Part shown: piece after piece, positions 23,345 to 31,832 of the stretch
Position numbering within the stretch: the stretch's first letter is position 1
Layout of the letters: every line of letters starts with the position of its first letter
Assembly (NCBI GenBank): GCA_965199815.1
Contig: CBDATE010000018.1
Coordinates: 458,935 to 522,934, forward strand
Origin: Azotimanducus sp965199815
Lineage (GTDB): Bacteria; Pseudomonadota; Gammaproteobacteria; Pseudomonadales; Azotimanducaceae
Length of the DNA: 64,000 nucleotides
Reading direction: 5' to 3'
Made by a program: the position numbers and the translations under genes
The notes under the pieces: generated by a model
Told to the model about the DNA's origin: nothing
The model's database searches: none
The model's input: the letters and a program-made list of their open reading frames with translations, nothing else

Positions 23345-26005
23345 ATGACCGGTGTGCCAACAACATCGGCTGAAATACGCTCGGCGTTTCTTGCCTACTT
23401 TGAATCGCATGCACACGAGCGTGTGCCGTCGAGTTCGCTGGTGCCGGCGAATGACCCGTCGCTGACCTTCACCAATTCGGGCATGGTGCAGTTCAAGGAG
23501 GCGCTTGTCGGTACTTCGAGACCGGCCTGTGCGCGTGCCACCAGCGCGCAGCGTTGTGTGCGTGCCGGCGGCAAGCACAACGATCTGGAGAATGTGGGCT
23601 ATACCCTGCGCCATCACACGTTCTTCGAGATGCTCGGCAACTTCAGCTTCGGGGATTACTTCAAGGAAGACACCATTCGCTGGGCATGGGAGTTTGTTAC
23701 CGAGCACCTGCAACTCGAGCCTGATAGCCTGTGGGTAACGGTGCATCCTGAAGATGATGAATCGCGTCGTCTGTGGACCGGTCTCATAGGTGTGCCGAGC
23801 GAGCGCGTGGTCAACCACCCCGACAATTTCTGGACCATGGGGGACATAGGGCCTTGCGGGCCGTGCTCAGAGGTCTTCCACGATCACGGCCCGGCGCTTG
23901 CCGGTGGGCCGCCCGGTTCCGCGGACGAGGACGGCGACCGCTATGTCGAGATCTGGAACCTCGTTTTTCCGCAGTTTGATCGCTCGCCCGACGGCACCCT
24001 GACACCCTTGAAGAAGCCGGGTGTGGATACCGGTATGGGGCTCGAGCGCGTGGCGGCCATACGTCAGGGTGTACACAGCAACTATGCAACGGATATCTTC
24101 GTGCGGCTCATGAAGGAGACAGCGCGGCTGCTTCCCGATGCCCGGCAGGATGAAACGCCGCTCAGGGTCATTGCCGACCACATACGTTCGGCCGCCTTTC
24201 TCCTGTGCGATGGCGTGATTCCCTCGAACGAAGACCGTGGCTATGTGCTGCGTCGCATTATCCGTCGCGCGCTTCGTTATGGCTATCAGTGCGGCGCACG
24301 CGAGCCTTTCTTTCATGCTCTGGTAGCACCGCTGTGTGCATCTCTCGGGCCTGCATACCCGGAGATTGTCGAGCGTCAGCAGCAAGTCGAAGCCGCGCTG
24401 CTGCGTGAAGAACTGCGTTTCTCCAGAACGCTCGACTCGGGGATGCAGATGCTGGAGCGCGCGCTTGATGAACTGTCTGGTGACGAGCTGCCGGGGGCAG
24501 TAGTATTCAAGCTCTACGATACCTACGGATTTCCGCCTGACTTGACCGCAGATGTGGCGCGCGGTCGGCAGGTTGGGGTGGATATGCAGGGCTTTGAACG
24601 CGCAATGCAGGGCCAGCGTGAGCGGGCGCGTCGCCACACCCGATACGAGACTGATGCTGACCAGCGCGTGTCTTCCGAGCAGGCGGTCGAATTCACCGGA
24701 TATACGAGCACCCGGACAGATGCCAGGGTGCTCGGGGTGTTTCGCGGCAAAGGCAGGGAGCTCGCTGCCGTCGAGGCGCTCGAGGCGGAAGAGGAAGGCA
24801 TTGTGCTGCTCGACCGCACACCGTTTTATGCCGAAGCGGGTGGTCAGGTGGGCGACCAGGGCCAGGTACAGGCCGCGCAGGGCGTGTTTGGTGTCGGCGA
24901 TACGCGCAAGGCCGGGGATCAGTTCCTGCACGCGGGGCGCGTACTTCAGGGAACGCTCAAGGTCGGCGATGCAGTGTGTGCAGAAATCGATGTGGCGCGG
25001 CGCGAACGCATCCGGCACAACCATTCGGCCACGCACTTGTTGCATGCGGCCTTGCGCCAGATTCTCGGTACGCACGTCAGGCAAAGAGGCTCTCTGGTGG
25101 CAGAAGATCGCTTGCGATTCGATTTCTCGCATGACCAACAGGTGACACGAGAAGAGCTTCGCGATATCGAAGCGCTGGTGAATCGGCGCATTCACGAGAA
25201 TTCCGAGGCACACATTCGCGTGACCTCGTTTGATGAAGCGCTGGATTCGGGCGCGCTGGCGCTTTTTGGCGAGAAATATGGCGATCAGGTGCGCGTACTC
25301 GACATGGGCGAGGGGTTTTCGGTTGAACTCTGCGGTGGCACACATGTTGCGCGCACCGGCGATATAGGTCTTTTCAAGATATTGAGCGAATCCGCGATTG
25401 CCGCCGGTGTACGCCGCATCGAGGCGGTGTCCGGCGCAGGAGCCTATGCCTGGGTGACTCGCGCCGAGAATCAGTTGGGTGACATGCGCGCACTGCTGAA
25501 GGCTGGCGGAGATGATCTGGTGGAGAAAACTGTCGCCCTTGTCGAGGAGCGAGCCAGGCTGAACAAGGCACTTGATACGCTCTCCACGCGCCTCGCGCGC
25601 GAACTGGCCGAGCGCCTGGCATCGCGGGCCGTGCAGGTCGGAGGTCTGTGGGTTCTCGCACAGAATGTGAGTGACGAATCGGGCGAAGGAACAGACCTCG
25701 GCCCGGGCCTCGGCCCAGACCTCAGCCCAGACCTCAGAAAGCTCCTGGATCTGGTGCGTGAGCGGCTCAGACCGTCGCTGGTGGTGCTGGCTGGCATCAG
25801 AGATGGCCGACTGCGTCTGGTGGCGGGCAGAAGTTCGGATTGCACACAACTCTCGGCACGGGAGGCGCTGGCGGTGCTCGGCGAGGTGACGGGCGCGAAG
25901 GGCGGTGGCCGGGATGACTTCGCGCAGTCGGGTGGTGGTGATGCCTCGGTACTGGCATCTGCCTTCGAGCGTCTGCTTGCCTGGGTGCAGGCACAGTTGA
26001 GGTAG
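23345..26005 (+). CDS. alaS: Alanyl-tRNA synthetase
   Basis: Class II aminoacyl-tRNA synthetase, 886 residues. The catalytic core shows TFTNSGMVQFK, RAGGKHNDLENVG and the HHTFFEMLGNFSFGDYFKE motif; the editing domain shows the zinc-binding HNHSATHLLHAALR and CGGTHVARTGDIG; the C-terminal C-Ala domain closes the protein. The start at 23345 (MTGVPTTSAEIRSAF) has GGAG upstream; longer in-frame sequence overlaps recX and is not conserved. One oddity is a low-complexity LGPGLGPDLSPDL insertion near residue 790, in the C-Ala region. It is followed by lysC after two bases, so they are almost certainly co-transcribed. Confidence 0.98.
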   Translation: MTGVPTTSAEIRSAFLAYFESHAHERVPSSSLVPANDPSLTFTNSGMVQFKEALVGTSRPACARATSAQRCVRAGGKHNDLENVGYTLRHHTFFEMLGNFSFGDYFKEDTIRWAWEFVTEHLQLEPDSLWVTVHPEDDESRRLWTGLIGVPSERVVNHPDNFWTMGDIGPCGPCSEVFHDHGPALAGGPPGSADEDGDRYVEIWNLVFPQFDRSPDGTLTPLKKPGVDTGMGLERVAAIRQGVHSNYATDIFVRLMKETARLLPDARQDETPLRVIADHIRSAAFLLCDGVIPSNEDRGYVLRRIIRRALRYGYQCGAREPFFHALVAPLCASLGPAYPEIVERQQQVEAALLREELRFSRTLDSGMQMLERALDELSGDELPGAVVFKLYDTYGFPPDLTADVARGRQVGVDMQGFERAMQGQRERARRHTRYETDADQRVSSEQAVEFTGYTSTRTDARVLGVFRGKGRELAAVEALEAEEEGIVLLDRTPFYAEAGGQVGDQGQVQAAQGVFGVGDTRKAGDQFLHAGRVLQGTLKVGDAVCAEIDVARRERIRHNHSATHLLHAALRQILGTHVRQRGSLVAEDRLRFDFSHDQQVTREELRDIEALVNRRIHENSEAHIRVTSFDEALDSGALALFGEKYGDQVRVLDMGEGFSVELCGGTHVARTGDIGLFKILSESAIAAGVRRIEAVSGAGAYAWVTRAENQLGDMRALLKAGGDDLVEKTVALVEERARLNKALDTLSTRLARELAERLASRAVQVGGLWVLAQNVSDESGEGTDLGPGLGPDLSPDLRKLLDLVRERLRPSLVVLAGIRDGRLRLVAGRSSDCTQLSAREALAVLGEVTGAKGGGRDDFAQSGGGDASVLASAFERLLAWVQAQLR

Positions 26006-26007
26006 CG

Positions 26008-27249
26008 ATGGCCTTGTATGTGCAAAAGTACGGGGGCACCTCGGTCGGTTCCCTGGAGCGCATTGAAGCGGTGGCTGAGCGGATACGCCGGAACATCGCG
26101 CAGGGGCATCGGGTGGTGGTGGTGCTGTCGGCCATGGCCGGAGAAACCGACCGTCTTATCGAGATGGGGCGCGCCGTGGGCGGCGAGCAAGGTGGACGGG
26201 AAATGGATGTGCTGATGAGTTCCGGGGAGCAGGTCTCGATTGCGCTGCTGGCGCTCGCGCTCAAGGCGCGTGGATGCGAGGCGCGTTCCTATCTTGGCTC
26301 ACAGGTGCGGATTCGCACTGATGAGCGGCATATGCGCGCGCGCATCACCGGCATGGACACGCACCGGCTGAGTGCCGATGTCGAGGGCGGCGTTGTGCCG
26401 ATCATTGCCGGCTTTCAGGGGGTGAGTTCGGAGGGCGAAATTACCACCCTCGGGCGAGGTGGCTCGGATACCACGGCGGTGGCCTTGGCCTATGCCCTGA
26501 GAGCTGACGAATGTCAGATTTTTACCGATGTTGACGGGGTGTATACGGCAGACCCGCGCATTGTACCCGCTGCCAGGCGGCTTGATGCCATCACCATCGA
26601 GGAGATGCAGGAGCTGTCGAGCATGGGCAGCAAGGTGCTCGCCGTGCGCAGCGTCGAGTTTGCCAACAAGCATCAGGTTGCCATCAGAGTGCTTTCCAGC
26701 TTTCGCGAGGAGGACCATGAGAACAGAGGAACGCTTATCACACGTGAGGCCACCGCCATGGAACAGGCTCTAGTTTCCGGGGTCACCTATTCGCAGGACG
26801 AGGCCAAGATCGTCTTTGTCGGGGTGCCCGATGTGCCCGGAGTAGCATCAAGTATTCTCGGCCCCATAGGTCGTGCCGGTATCGAGGTGGACATGATCGT
26901 CCAGAACACCGCCCTTGACGGCAGGACGGACTTTACTTTCACCGTTCGTCGTGAAGAATTTGCGTCCGCCCTCGACATCGTGAGGCAGGTTCGCGACGAG
27001 GTGGGGGGGCGAGATGTAGTTGGAGATGACACCATTGTCAAGCTGTCAGCCGTGGGTGTCGGCATGCGTTCACATGCGGGTGTCGCGTCGACCATGTTTG
27101 AAGCTCTGGCGAAGGAAGGCATCAATATTCAGATGGTCAGCACCTCCGAGATAAAGATTTCGGTGGTTGTGGCAGAGCGCTATCTCGAGTTGGGATTGCG
27201 CTGTATGCATACCGCGTTCGGATTGGATTCGGAGGAGCCTCGGCCATAG
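26008..27249 (+). CDS. lysC: Aspartate kinase
   Basis: Monofunctional aspartokinase of 413 residues, first step of lysine, threonine and methionine synthesis. It begins with VQKYGGTSVGS (nucleotide-binding signature) and has SSGEQVSIALLA, TLGRGGSDTTAVALAYAL and IFTDVDGVYTADPR, all typical. The C-terminal third holds two ACT domains for feedback control (VPDVPGVASSIL... and GVGMRSHAGVASTMFEALAKEGINIQMVSTSEIKISV). GAGG precedes the ATG. It lies between alaS and csrA as in pseudomonads. Confidence 0.97.
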   Translation: MALYVQKYGGTSVGSLERIEAVAERIRRNIAQGHRVVVVLSAMAGETDRLIEMGRAVGGEQGGREMDVLMSSGEQVSIALLALALKARGCEARSYLGSQVRIRTDERHMRARITGMDTHRLSADVEGGVVPIIAGFQGVSSEGEITTLGRGGSDTTAVALAYALRADECQIFTDVDGVYTADPRIVPAARRLDAITIEEMQELSSMGSKVLAVRSVEFANKHQVAIRVLSSFREEDHENRGTLITREATAMEQALVSGVTYSQDEAKIVFVGVPDVPGVASSILGPIGRAGIEVDMIVQNTALDGRTDFTFTVRREEFASALDIVRQVRDEVGGRDVVGDDTIVKLSAVGVGMRSHAGVASTMFEALAKEGINIQMVSTSEIKISVVVAERYLELGLRCMHTAFGLDSEEPRP

Positions 27250-27304
27250 GTGACTGCCGACAGGTGGTCAGATTTTATCGAGAACTCAACTGGGGAGAAG
27301 GATT

Positions 27305-27523
27305 GTGCTCATACTTACACGGCGGGCCGGAGAGTCCGTGCATATTGGTGACCAGATACAGGTCAAGATACTGACCGTCCGCGGCAATCAGGTGCGACTC
27401 GGCATAGACGCGCCGCGCGAAGTCAAGGTATATCGTGATGCGGGGGCGGACAAGACCGACAAGGCTGCCCCGGAAGCTGCGGCGCATGCAGGGGATGCTC
27501 CCGAGCCACCTGCCGAGGGGTAG
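27305..27523 (+). CDS. csrA: Carbon storage regulator CsrA
   Basis: RNA-binding post-transcriptional regulator, 72 residues. The family core is complete: MLILTRRAGESVHIGD, IQVKILTVRGNQVRLGIDAPREVKVYR, including the conserved L4, R6 and the R44-equivalent arginine needed to bind GGA motifs. The start is GTG at 27305 with AAGGA four bases upstream. The acid and alanine-rich tail (APEAAAHAGDAPEPPAEG) is longer than usual. In related genomes tRNA-Ser follows csrA directly; here nearly 9 kb of accessory DNA intervenes. Confidence 0.97.
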   Translation: MLILTRRAGESVHIGDQIQVKILTVRGNQVRLGIDAPREVKVYRDAGADKTDKAAPEAAAHAGDAPEPPAEG

Positions 27524-27574
27524 GGGCAGGCAGGGTACAGGGCGTAGCCGTGAGATAGCGATGATGTCGATGGT

Positions 27575-28903
27575 GTGTCGATGATGTCGATGATGCCGCA
27601 ACACAGGGAGCGCCTGCGGGACTATGTAGATGCCGGCGACCGGAGTGATGAGCCGCTCTTCGTCGGGCGCGAGGATTTGTTCGAGCGTGTGGCCAGCAAC
27701 CTGCGGGCGGCCTGCAAGGGGCACATCAGGGGTCGGACTCTGTGTCTTTCCGGTCCACCCGGCATCGGCAAGACTGCTTTTCTGAGCGAATGCGCGAAGC
27801 GCCACCGGGGCATGCTTGTCCGCGACCCCGGTGCCCCGGCCGGCATCCCGGTCACCGTGCTCAAGGACCAGATTGCCAATGCGGGTTCCATTCTTCGCGC
27901 CTTGCATGATGCCTTGGTGCCCTTCGAGTCCAGGTTTCCCGCATTGGCCGATACTGCGGGGCGCTTTTTCGCGTCACTGCGAGTTGAAGAAGTTGGCCTC
28001 TTTGGTGCCAGGATCAAATTCACCGGAACTGCCGAACAGGCGAGCTTGCCGAGCGAAGCTCGGGCGTTCCCGTGGTACGCGGTGCGTTCGATGCTGCAGG
28101 GAATCGCTCGCGAGCGTGGGGCCTTGCCGACAGTGCTGCTGATGGTGGACGAAGCGCACCGCATCAACGCGCAGTACGCGCGCGATTTGATCGGTGACCT
28201 TCATGAGGGCGGCTCGGTCCCCGTTGTCCCGCTGTTTGCCGGGCATGTGCAGACACCGGATATTCTCGAACCTTGTATTTCCGGTCGTTACGCACAGGGT
28301 AACGAACAGCCTGTGCAGTGCCTTTCGGAACAGGATGCGCGAACCTATGTGCATGGCATTCTCGAGTACTTGCACACCACAGGCAGGGCTTCCCTGAAAC
28401 ATCAAGTTGCCGATTGGGCGGTGAGCGAGTGTGGTGGATTTCCCCACCACCTGCGGGGTGCCATGGCTGCCCTGGCGCAAGCGATGCTGGAAGCGGATTC
28501 GCTGGAACTCAATCGTCTTGATGGGGTGGCCATCGCGAGTTCCTTCAGCGCGAACCGCGTGGAGTACTATGCCGCGCGATTGGACGGCGAGCTGGCCGGG
28601 CGTGATGAGTTGACCCTTGCGTTGCTGACGACCATGGCAGCGAGCGGTGCGGCCCCGAACCTTGCCGAGCTGCTTGGTTTGGCGCGTGATGCGCTCGAGG
28701 CTCACCCGCATCATGCGAAGGGACTTGACGAACGCACTCTGGTGGATGCCCTGATGCGCCAGGGTGTAATTGCCCGCCAAATCGAACCGAGCGGGAAGCC
28801 GATCTTCAAGTGCCTGATTGCCTCGCTGCACAATTACCTCGCCAGCGGCGGGCATCCCCGCTTCTGCGCCACTTCACCTCAGCCGCTCATGGCTACCGAC
28901 TGA
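27575..28903 (+). CDS. AAA-family ATPase of unknown function
   Basis: Protein of 442 residues. Walker A is GPPGIGKTAF (about residues 60-68) and Walker B is VLLMVDEAHRI (about 187-197); FVGRED before the P-loop resembles the ORC/STAND-type entry motif. The C-terminal half is helical and could be a winged-helix or sensor region (LVDALMRQGVIARQIEPSGKPIFKC). There is no transposase, TniB or MCM partner nearby. The start region is a small repeat (GATGATGTCGATG), so the exact start is unclear. It is the first gene of the island inserted downstream of csrA. Role in defence or plasmid/phage biology is possible but not shown. Confidence 0.65.
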   Translation: MSMMSMMPQHRERLRDYVDAGDRSDEPLFVGREDLFERVASNLRAACKGHIRGRTLCLSGPPGIGKTAFLSECAKRHRGMLVRDPGAPAGIPVTVLKDQIANAGSILRALHDALVPFESRFPALADTAGRFFASLRVEEVGLFGARIKFTGTAEQASLPSEARAFPWYAVRSMLQGIARERGALPTVLLMVDEAHRINAQYARDLIGDLHEGGSVPVVPLFAGHVQTPDILEPCISGRYAQGNEQPVQCLSEQDARTYVHGILEYLHTTGRASLKHQVADWAVSECGGFPHHLRGAMAALAQAMLEADSLELNRLDGVAIASSFSANRVEYYAARLDGELAGRDELTLALLTTMAASGAAPNLAELLGLARDALEAHPHHAKGLDERTLVDALMRQGVIARQIEPSGKPIFKCLIASLHNYLASGGHPRFCATSPQPLMATD

Positions 28904-28940
28904 AATACTGAAATAGTGCCGCCCGGGCCTGCAAAAAGAT

Positions 28941-28960
28941 CAACTATTCCATAGTAGTTG
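28941..28960. promoter_or_regulatory. Inverted repeat upstream of vsr (candidate operator)
   Basis: CAACTA-N8-TAGTTG, with an inner CTAT-TCC-ATAG, about 78 bases before the vsr start. The same half-site CAACTA/TAGTTG forms the core of the palindrome in front of the methyltransferase at 33310. Spacing differs, so a common regulator is only a guess. Confidence 0.35.
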
Positions 28961-29037
28961 CCGATGAGTGATTCTCGACTCTGTGAGAGCGCAATGCTAT
29001 CTTGGCTCGCAAGATGATTCAGGGATAGACTTTGCAT

Positions 29038-29595
29038 ATGGCCGATATAGTCACTTCCGAGGTGCGTTCTCGCATGATGCGAGGAATACGGGGCAAGGAT
29101 ACCAAGCCGGAACTGGTGCTGCGAAAACTGCTGTTCGGAGCAGGACTCCGGTTCCGCCTGCACGGAAAAGACCTTCCCGGGAAACCGGATATAGTCCTGC
29201 CAAAATGGAACACGATTATCTTCGTGCATGGGTGTTTCTGGCATCGGCACGAGGGCTGCCCATTCGCATCAACTCCCGGCACACGCATCAAGTTCTGGCA
29301 GCAGAAGTTCGATGACAATGTCCTGCGTGACGCGAAAAATCGGGACGAACTGCTTTCCAGTGCATGGCGTGTTGCAACCGTCTGGGAATGCGGTCTCAAG
29401 GAAGAGCCTGACCGAGTGGTTTCGAACCTCCTTGAATGGGTGAAGGAGAGTATTGAATCCTGCGCTGAATTCCCTTTGCTTCAACATCCCAGTCCATCCG
29501 TCAGTGCGCTGCCCGGAGCAGCGGGGCATAAGCGCAATACTGGCCGAGATCGATTGAGGGAGACGCAGGCACGAGTTTCGGGGTTGGCAAGGTGA
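29038..29595 (+). CDS. vsr: Very short patch repair endonuclease (Vsr)
   Basis: Mismatch-specific nicking enzyme that repairs T:G mismatches left by deamination of 5-methylcytosine. The whole Vsr fold is present: RSRMMRGIRGKDTKPELVLRKLLF, FRLHGKDLPGKPDIVLPKWN (catalytic Asp in KPD), IFVHGCFWHRHEGC (active-site and zinc residues) and FDDNVLRDAKNRDELLSSAWRVATVWECGL. The start is ATG at 29038; the in-frame TTG six bases earlier is less likely. About 40 extra C-terminal residues (from EFPLLQHPSPSV) are not family-typical. No cytosine-5 methyltransferase is visible in the window, which is odd because Vsr genes normally accompany one. Confidence 0.93.
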   Translation: MADIVTSEVRSRMMRGIRGKDTKPELVLRKLLFGAGLRFRLHGKDLPGKPDIVLPKWNTIIFVHGCFWHRHEGCPFASTPGTRIKFWQQKFDDNVLRDAKNRDELLSSAWRVATVWECGLKEEPDRVVSNLLEWVKESIESCAEFPLLQHPSPSVSALPGAAGHKRNTGRDRLRETQARVSGLAR

Positions 29596-29675
29596 CAGCC
29601 CCATAGCGCAACAGCGCAGTCGCATCGCCCGGAGCGTCAGGCACACGGACATGCCCGGGTGGCATCCCGCCTCCT

Positions 29676-29741
29676 TGCTGCTTCAAGTATCATTCGCCGA
29701 CAATCGGAGAGGTGGCCGGGTGGTTGAAGGCGCTCCCCTGC
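29676..29741 (+). repeat. Truncated tRNA-Ser 5' end with leader; direct repeat of 36399-36464
   Basis: 66 bases match the leader and first half of the intact tRNA-Ser with three mismatches, all in the D loop (GGGTGGTT against GAGCGGCT). The match covers 34 bases of leader (TGCTGCTTCAAGTATCATTC...), the acceptor 5' strand, the D arm and the first anticodon-stem strand, and stops at CTCCCCTGC. The 3' half of the tRNA is absent, so this is a relic and not a gene. It is the left member of the outermost repeat pair of the island. Confidence 0.92.
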
Positions 29742-29759
29742 CGAGTAGCGAGACTTTCC

Positions 29760-29906
29760 ATGACTCTGTTCATCATCATGCTTTGCTGCCTTGCGCTCGT
29801 ATCTCACTTCGTGCCGGGGTTGATTTCCCGCGTTGTGAAAGGGTGTTTGATTGTCTTTTTGCTGTTGCTTTTCGTCTTTTGGGTGATTGCGGGCCAAGCA
29901 TTGTAG
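29760..29906 (+). CDS. Small hydrophobic protein, unknown
   Basis: A 48-residue reading frame with two predicted membrane segments (LFIIMLCCLALVSHFV and CLIVFLLLLFVFWVIAG) separated by a basic turn (SRVVKG). It starts 19 bases past the truncated tRNA and its stop codon lies inside the left 30-bp repeat that flanks the methyltransferase cassette. A type I toxin-like or island-encoded membrane peptide is possible; no family recognised, and the frame could be fortuitous. Confidence 0.4.
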   Translation: MTLFIIMLCCLALVSHFVPGLISRVVKGCLIVFLLLLFVFWVIAGQAL

Positions 29907-29914
29907 TTTCCCTG
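29885..29914. repeat. Direct repeat left of the Dam-type methyltransferase cassette
   Basis: GATTGCGGGCCAAGCATTGTAGTTTCCCTG (written here as positions 29885-29914) recurs at 30892-30920 with a single missing T. The pair brackets about 980 bases holding one methyltransferase gene, the shape expected for a one-gene cassette inserted by recombination or target duplication. Confidence 0.85.
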
Positions 29915-29923
29915 CCGCCTGCA

Positions 29924-30829
29924 TCAAACGGCTGTTGCAACGAACCTTGGGTTAGCCTGAACATCTCGTGCGATTCGTGGAGTCTGACGGGGAGCTGGGC
30001 CAGGTGTCAGATACAAGCTCTCGACTGTTTCTTCTCTGAGTCCATTCAGGGTTGATTGCGTTGATGTTCCGGCACTGAGCAGTATGCGCGTGAGGCCAAG
30101 TGTCTCCGGCAAGGGTGGTCCGTACTCGCGTCCGCCGGTCGTGCCGTCATAAGACAATGCGAACGGTATGTGTCGATGCCGCAGGTTCTGTAGGCCGAAT
30201 ATCAGTTGCTCCCTCGTCATTTGTTGGTGGTATCGCCTGTCCGAGCCGATTGACGTGCCAAGGTAGGGCGGGTCCATGTAAACGAAATCGTCCGGTCGCG
30301 CATCGTTCGTTGTTTCGAGCCAATCACCGACACGGAATTCGACGCGGCCCCGGAGGATGCTCGACACACCATGAATCGCCGAGTGCATTCTGTCGGGACG
30401 CATGCCCAGGCGTCGCCTGTCGACGGATTGAGTGAATTGGCCGGTTCGGTTGAAGCGAACCGAATTCTTCACGCACCGGCAGATCAGGTAGAGCAGATCA
30501 ACATGGTGACCGGTGGTGTTGTACCGTTCTCGAATGCGGTTGAAGTAGTCACCATCGCCTTCGATCTGTCCATGCCACAAGGTGTGGTATTCGTTGGCCG
30601 TCTCCTCTGGTGTCTCCACGATTGCGCGGAGGAGATCGATCATCGGCTCAAGGCTGTCCGCGAGCACAAATCGTGGTGCGAGTCCATGATGGGCAGCGTA
30701 GATCGTCATGGCCGCTGAGCCGGCGAACGGATCGTAGAAGGTGCCTATCTTCGTCGGCAGGTGCCGCGAGATGGCCGCAGCCAGCTTCCGCTTGCTTCCC
30801 TGGTAGGGAATAGGATGCGGGATGCTCAC
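29924..30829 (-). CDS. Dam-family (D12 class) adenine-N6 DNA methyltransferase
   Basis: About 301 residues from the GTG at 30829. The N-terminal motif IPYQGSKRKLAAAI is the SAM-binding motif X region, YDPFAGSAAMTIYAA is motif I and VYMDPPYLGTS contains the catalytic DPPY (motif IV), in the order expected for alpha-class adenine methylases such as Dam and M.DpnII. The recognition sequence cannot be read from the protein. The frame stays open upstream to 30991 and would add 54 residues including a CPHCGS motif, but that stretch contains the right flanking repeat and is probably not native. No partner nuclease lies inside the cassette. It may protect DNA, or be an orphan regulator of gene expression. 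Confidence 0.88.
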   Translation of the reverse strand: MSIPHPIPYQGSKRKLAAAISRHLPTKIGTFYDPFAGSAAMTIYAAHHGLAPRFVLADSLEPMIDLLRAIVETPEETANEYHTLWHGQIEGDGDYFNRIRERYNTTGHHVDLLYLICRCVKNSVRFNRTGQFTQSVDRRRLGMRPDRMHSAIHGVSSILRGRVEFRVGDWLETTNDARPDDFVYMDPPYLGTSIGSDRRYHQQMTREQLIFGLQNLRHRHIPFALSYDGTTGGREYGPPLPETLGLTRILLSAGTSTQSTLNGLREETVESLYLTPGPAPRQTPRIARDVQANPRFVATAV

Positions 30830-30891
30830 GTGCTTCGCGCCCGAGAGCGCACCCGAGAGGATGCGCGTAGAGCCGCAATGCGGGCAGGCAG

Positions 30892-30920
30892 GATTGCGGG
30901 CCAAGCATGTAGTTTCCCTG
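30892..30920. repeat. Direct repeat right of the Dam-type methyltransferase cassette
   Basis: 29 bases matching 29885-29914 with a one-base gap (AAGCA-TGTAG against AAGCATTGTAG). Similarity ends sharply on both sides, which argues for a junction and not a shared gene. Confidence 0.85.
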
Positions 30921-31000
30921 TTGCCGTCCCCTGAAGCCTTTCTGCAAGGGTTTTTTGTCTTGCCTGGTCTTGCAAGCTCGTTATGACGCAATATAGCCTT

Positions 31001-31414
31001 CTACTCGCTGGAAACACCGGATAGCAACTCTTCGCACATGGGACTGGCTTCAATCTCTTCAGCTTCCAGGCACTTCGACAGCATCATCAACTTGAGCAGG
31101 GCAGCCGTGGCATTTTCAGGGTCGGCCTCTGTCTGGGCTGGCACCGCCTCATAGGTCGCTGTTACAAAACAGTGGTACTGCCACATGGTTTGTGCCACAT
31201 GCTGCGATTCGCAATCGCATTCCCCGTATTTCGCACCCGGTGGCGCACTGCGGGAGGCATCATACCTGGCGCTGGTACAGGCATCATGTTCGGCCTCTCG
31301 TTGAAAGCTGGATATCCCGCTACCGCTACCGGTAACCGTTATAGTTTCACTCAGGGCGCTGGTGCTCATCGCGGCCAGCATCGCGATCAGGATGACGGAG
31401 GTGAGTCTGTGCAT
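31001..31414 (-). CDS. Small secreted cysteine-containing protein, unknown
   Basis: Protein of 137 residues with a clear signal peptide (MHRLTSVILIAMLAAMSTSALS) and six cysteines in the mature part (DACTS, GECDCES, YHCFV, SKCLEA, PMCEE), suggesting disulphides in the periplasm or outside. I do not recognise the family. A piece of it (coding TATYEAVPAQ, about 31136-31163) is similar to a segment inside both copies of the large direct repeat at 31491 and 36150, so those repeats may contain relics of related genes. Confidence 0.65.
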   Translation of the reverse strand: MHRLTSVILIAMLAAMSTSALSETITVTGSGSGISSFQREAEHDACTSARYDASRSAPPGAKYGECDCESQHVAQTMWQYHCFVTATYEAVPAQTEADPENATAALLKLMMLSKCLEAEEIEASPMCEELLSGVSSE

Positions 31415-31490
31415 AATCGGAATCTCGGTTCGGGATTCGCGTGATTGTAGCGCGCCCTCAGGGGCAGTCAGTCGTCTCAGGGCGGATCAT

Positions 31491-31657
31491 CCCGATAGTT
31501 CGGGCAGCGCACCGGTGGCGCGCTTGCAGGAGCAAAAAGCCACGATGTGGCGCAGTCACATCGTCCTGAGGGTCTGGCACCGCCTCACAGGTCGCTGTTG
31601 AGCCTCCCAGTCAAGCGCGTCACACCACCCTGAATTGTCAGATACATGAACATGTAC
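31491..31657. repeat. Long direct repeat left of the restriction-modification pair
   Basis: About 165 bases matching 36150-36347 with a few substitutions. It begins with a small palindrome (CCCGATAGTTCGGG), contains a hairpin (ACGATGTG-GCGCAGT-CACATCGT) and ends with GTCACACCACCCTGAATTGTCAG. The gene-free stretch 31415-31832 holds this repeat and otherwise no recognisable feature. Confidence 0.9.
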
Positions 31658-31832
31658 AGGCGATGGCGATTCAGAGTAAGCTGCGCTACGTAGAAATTTC
31701 AACAGCCGTGAATTCGCGATAGGTCAAACCCGTGCAAACGCCCGAATCTATCTTGGGTCCTGCCGTGAACCGGAGGCGTAGCCGACCTCTTGGGTCTTCC
31801 GGACTCACAGAATTCTCAACCGGGTACTTTGC

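Noticed and set aside
23867..25849. 660-codon minus-strand frame opposite alaS
   Set aside because: alaS is certain on the plus strand; the antisense product shows no recognisable domain.
29710..29800. Functional second tRNA-Ser at the left repeat
   Set aside because: The anticodon stem cannot pair (CTCCC against GTAGC) and the variable arm, T arm and acceptor 3' strand are missing.
30830..30991. N-terminal CPHC zinc-ribbon extension of the Dam-type methyltransferase
   Set aside because: The stretch contains the cassette's flanking repeat and lies before the conserved IPYQGSKRK start region.
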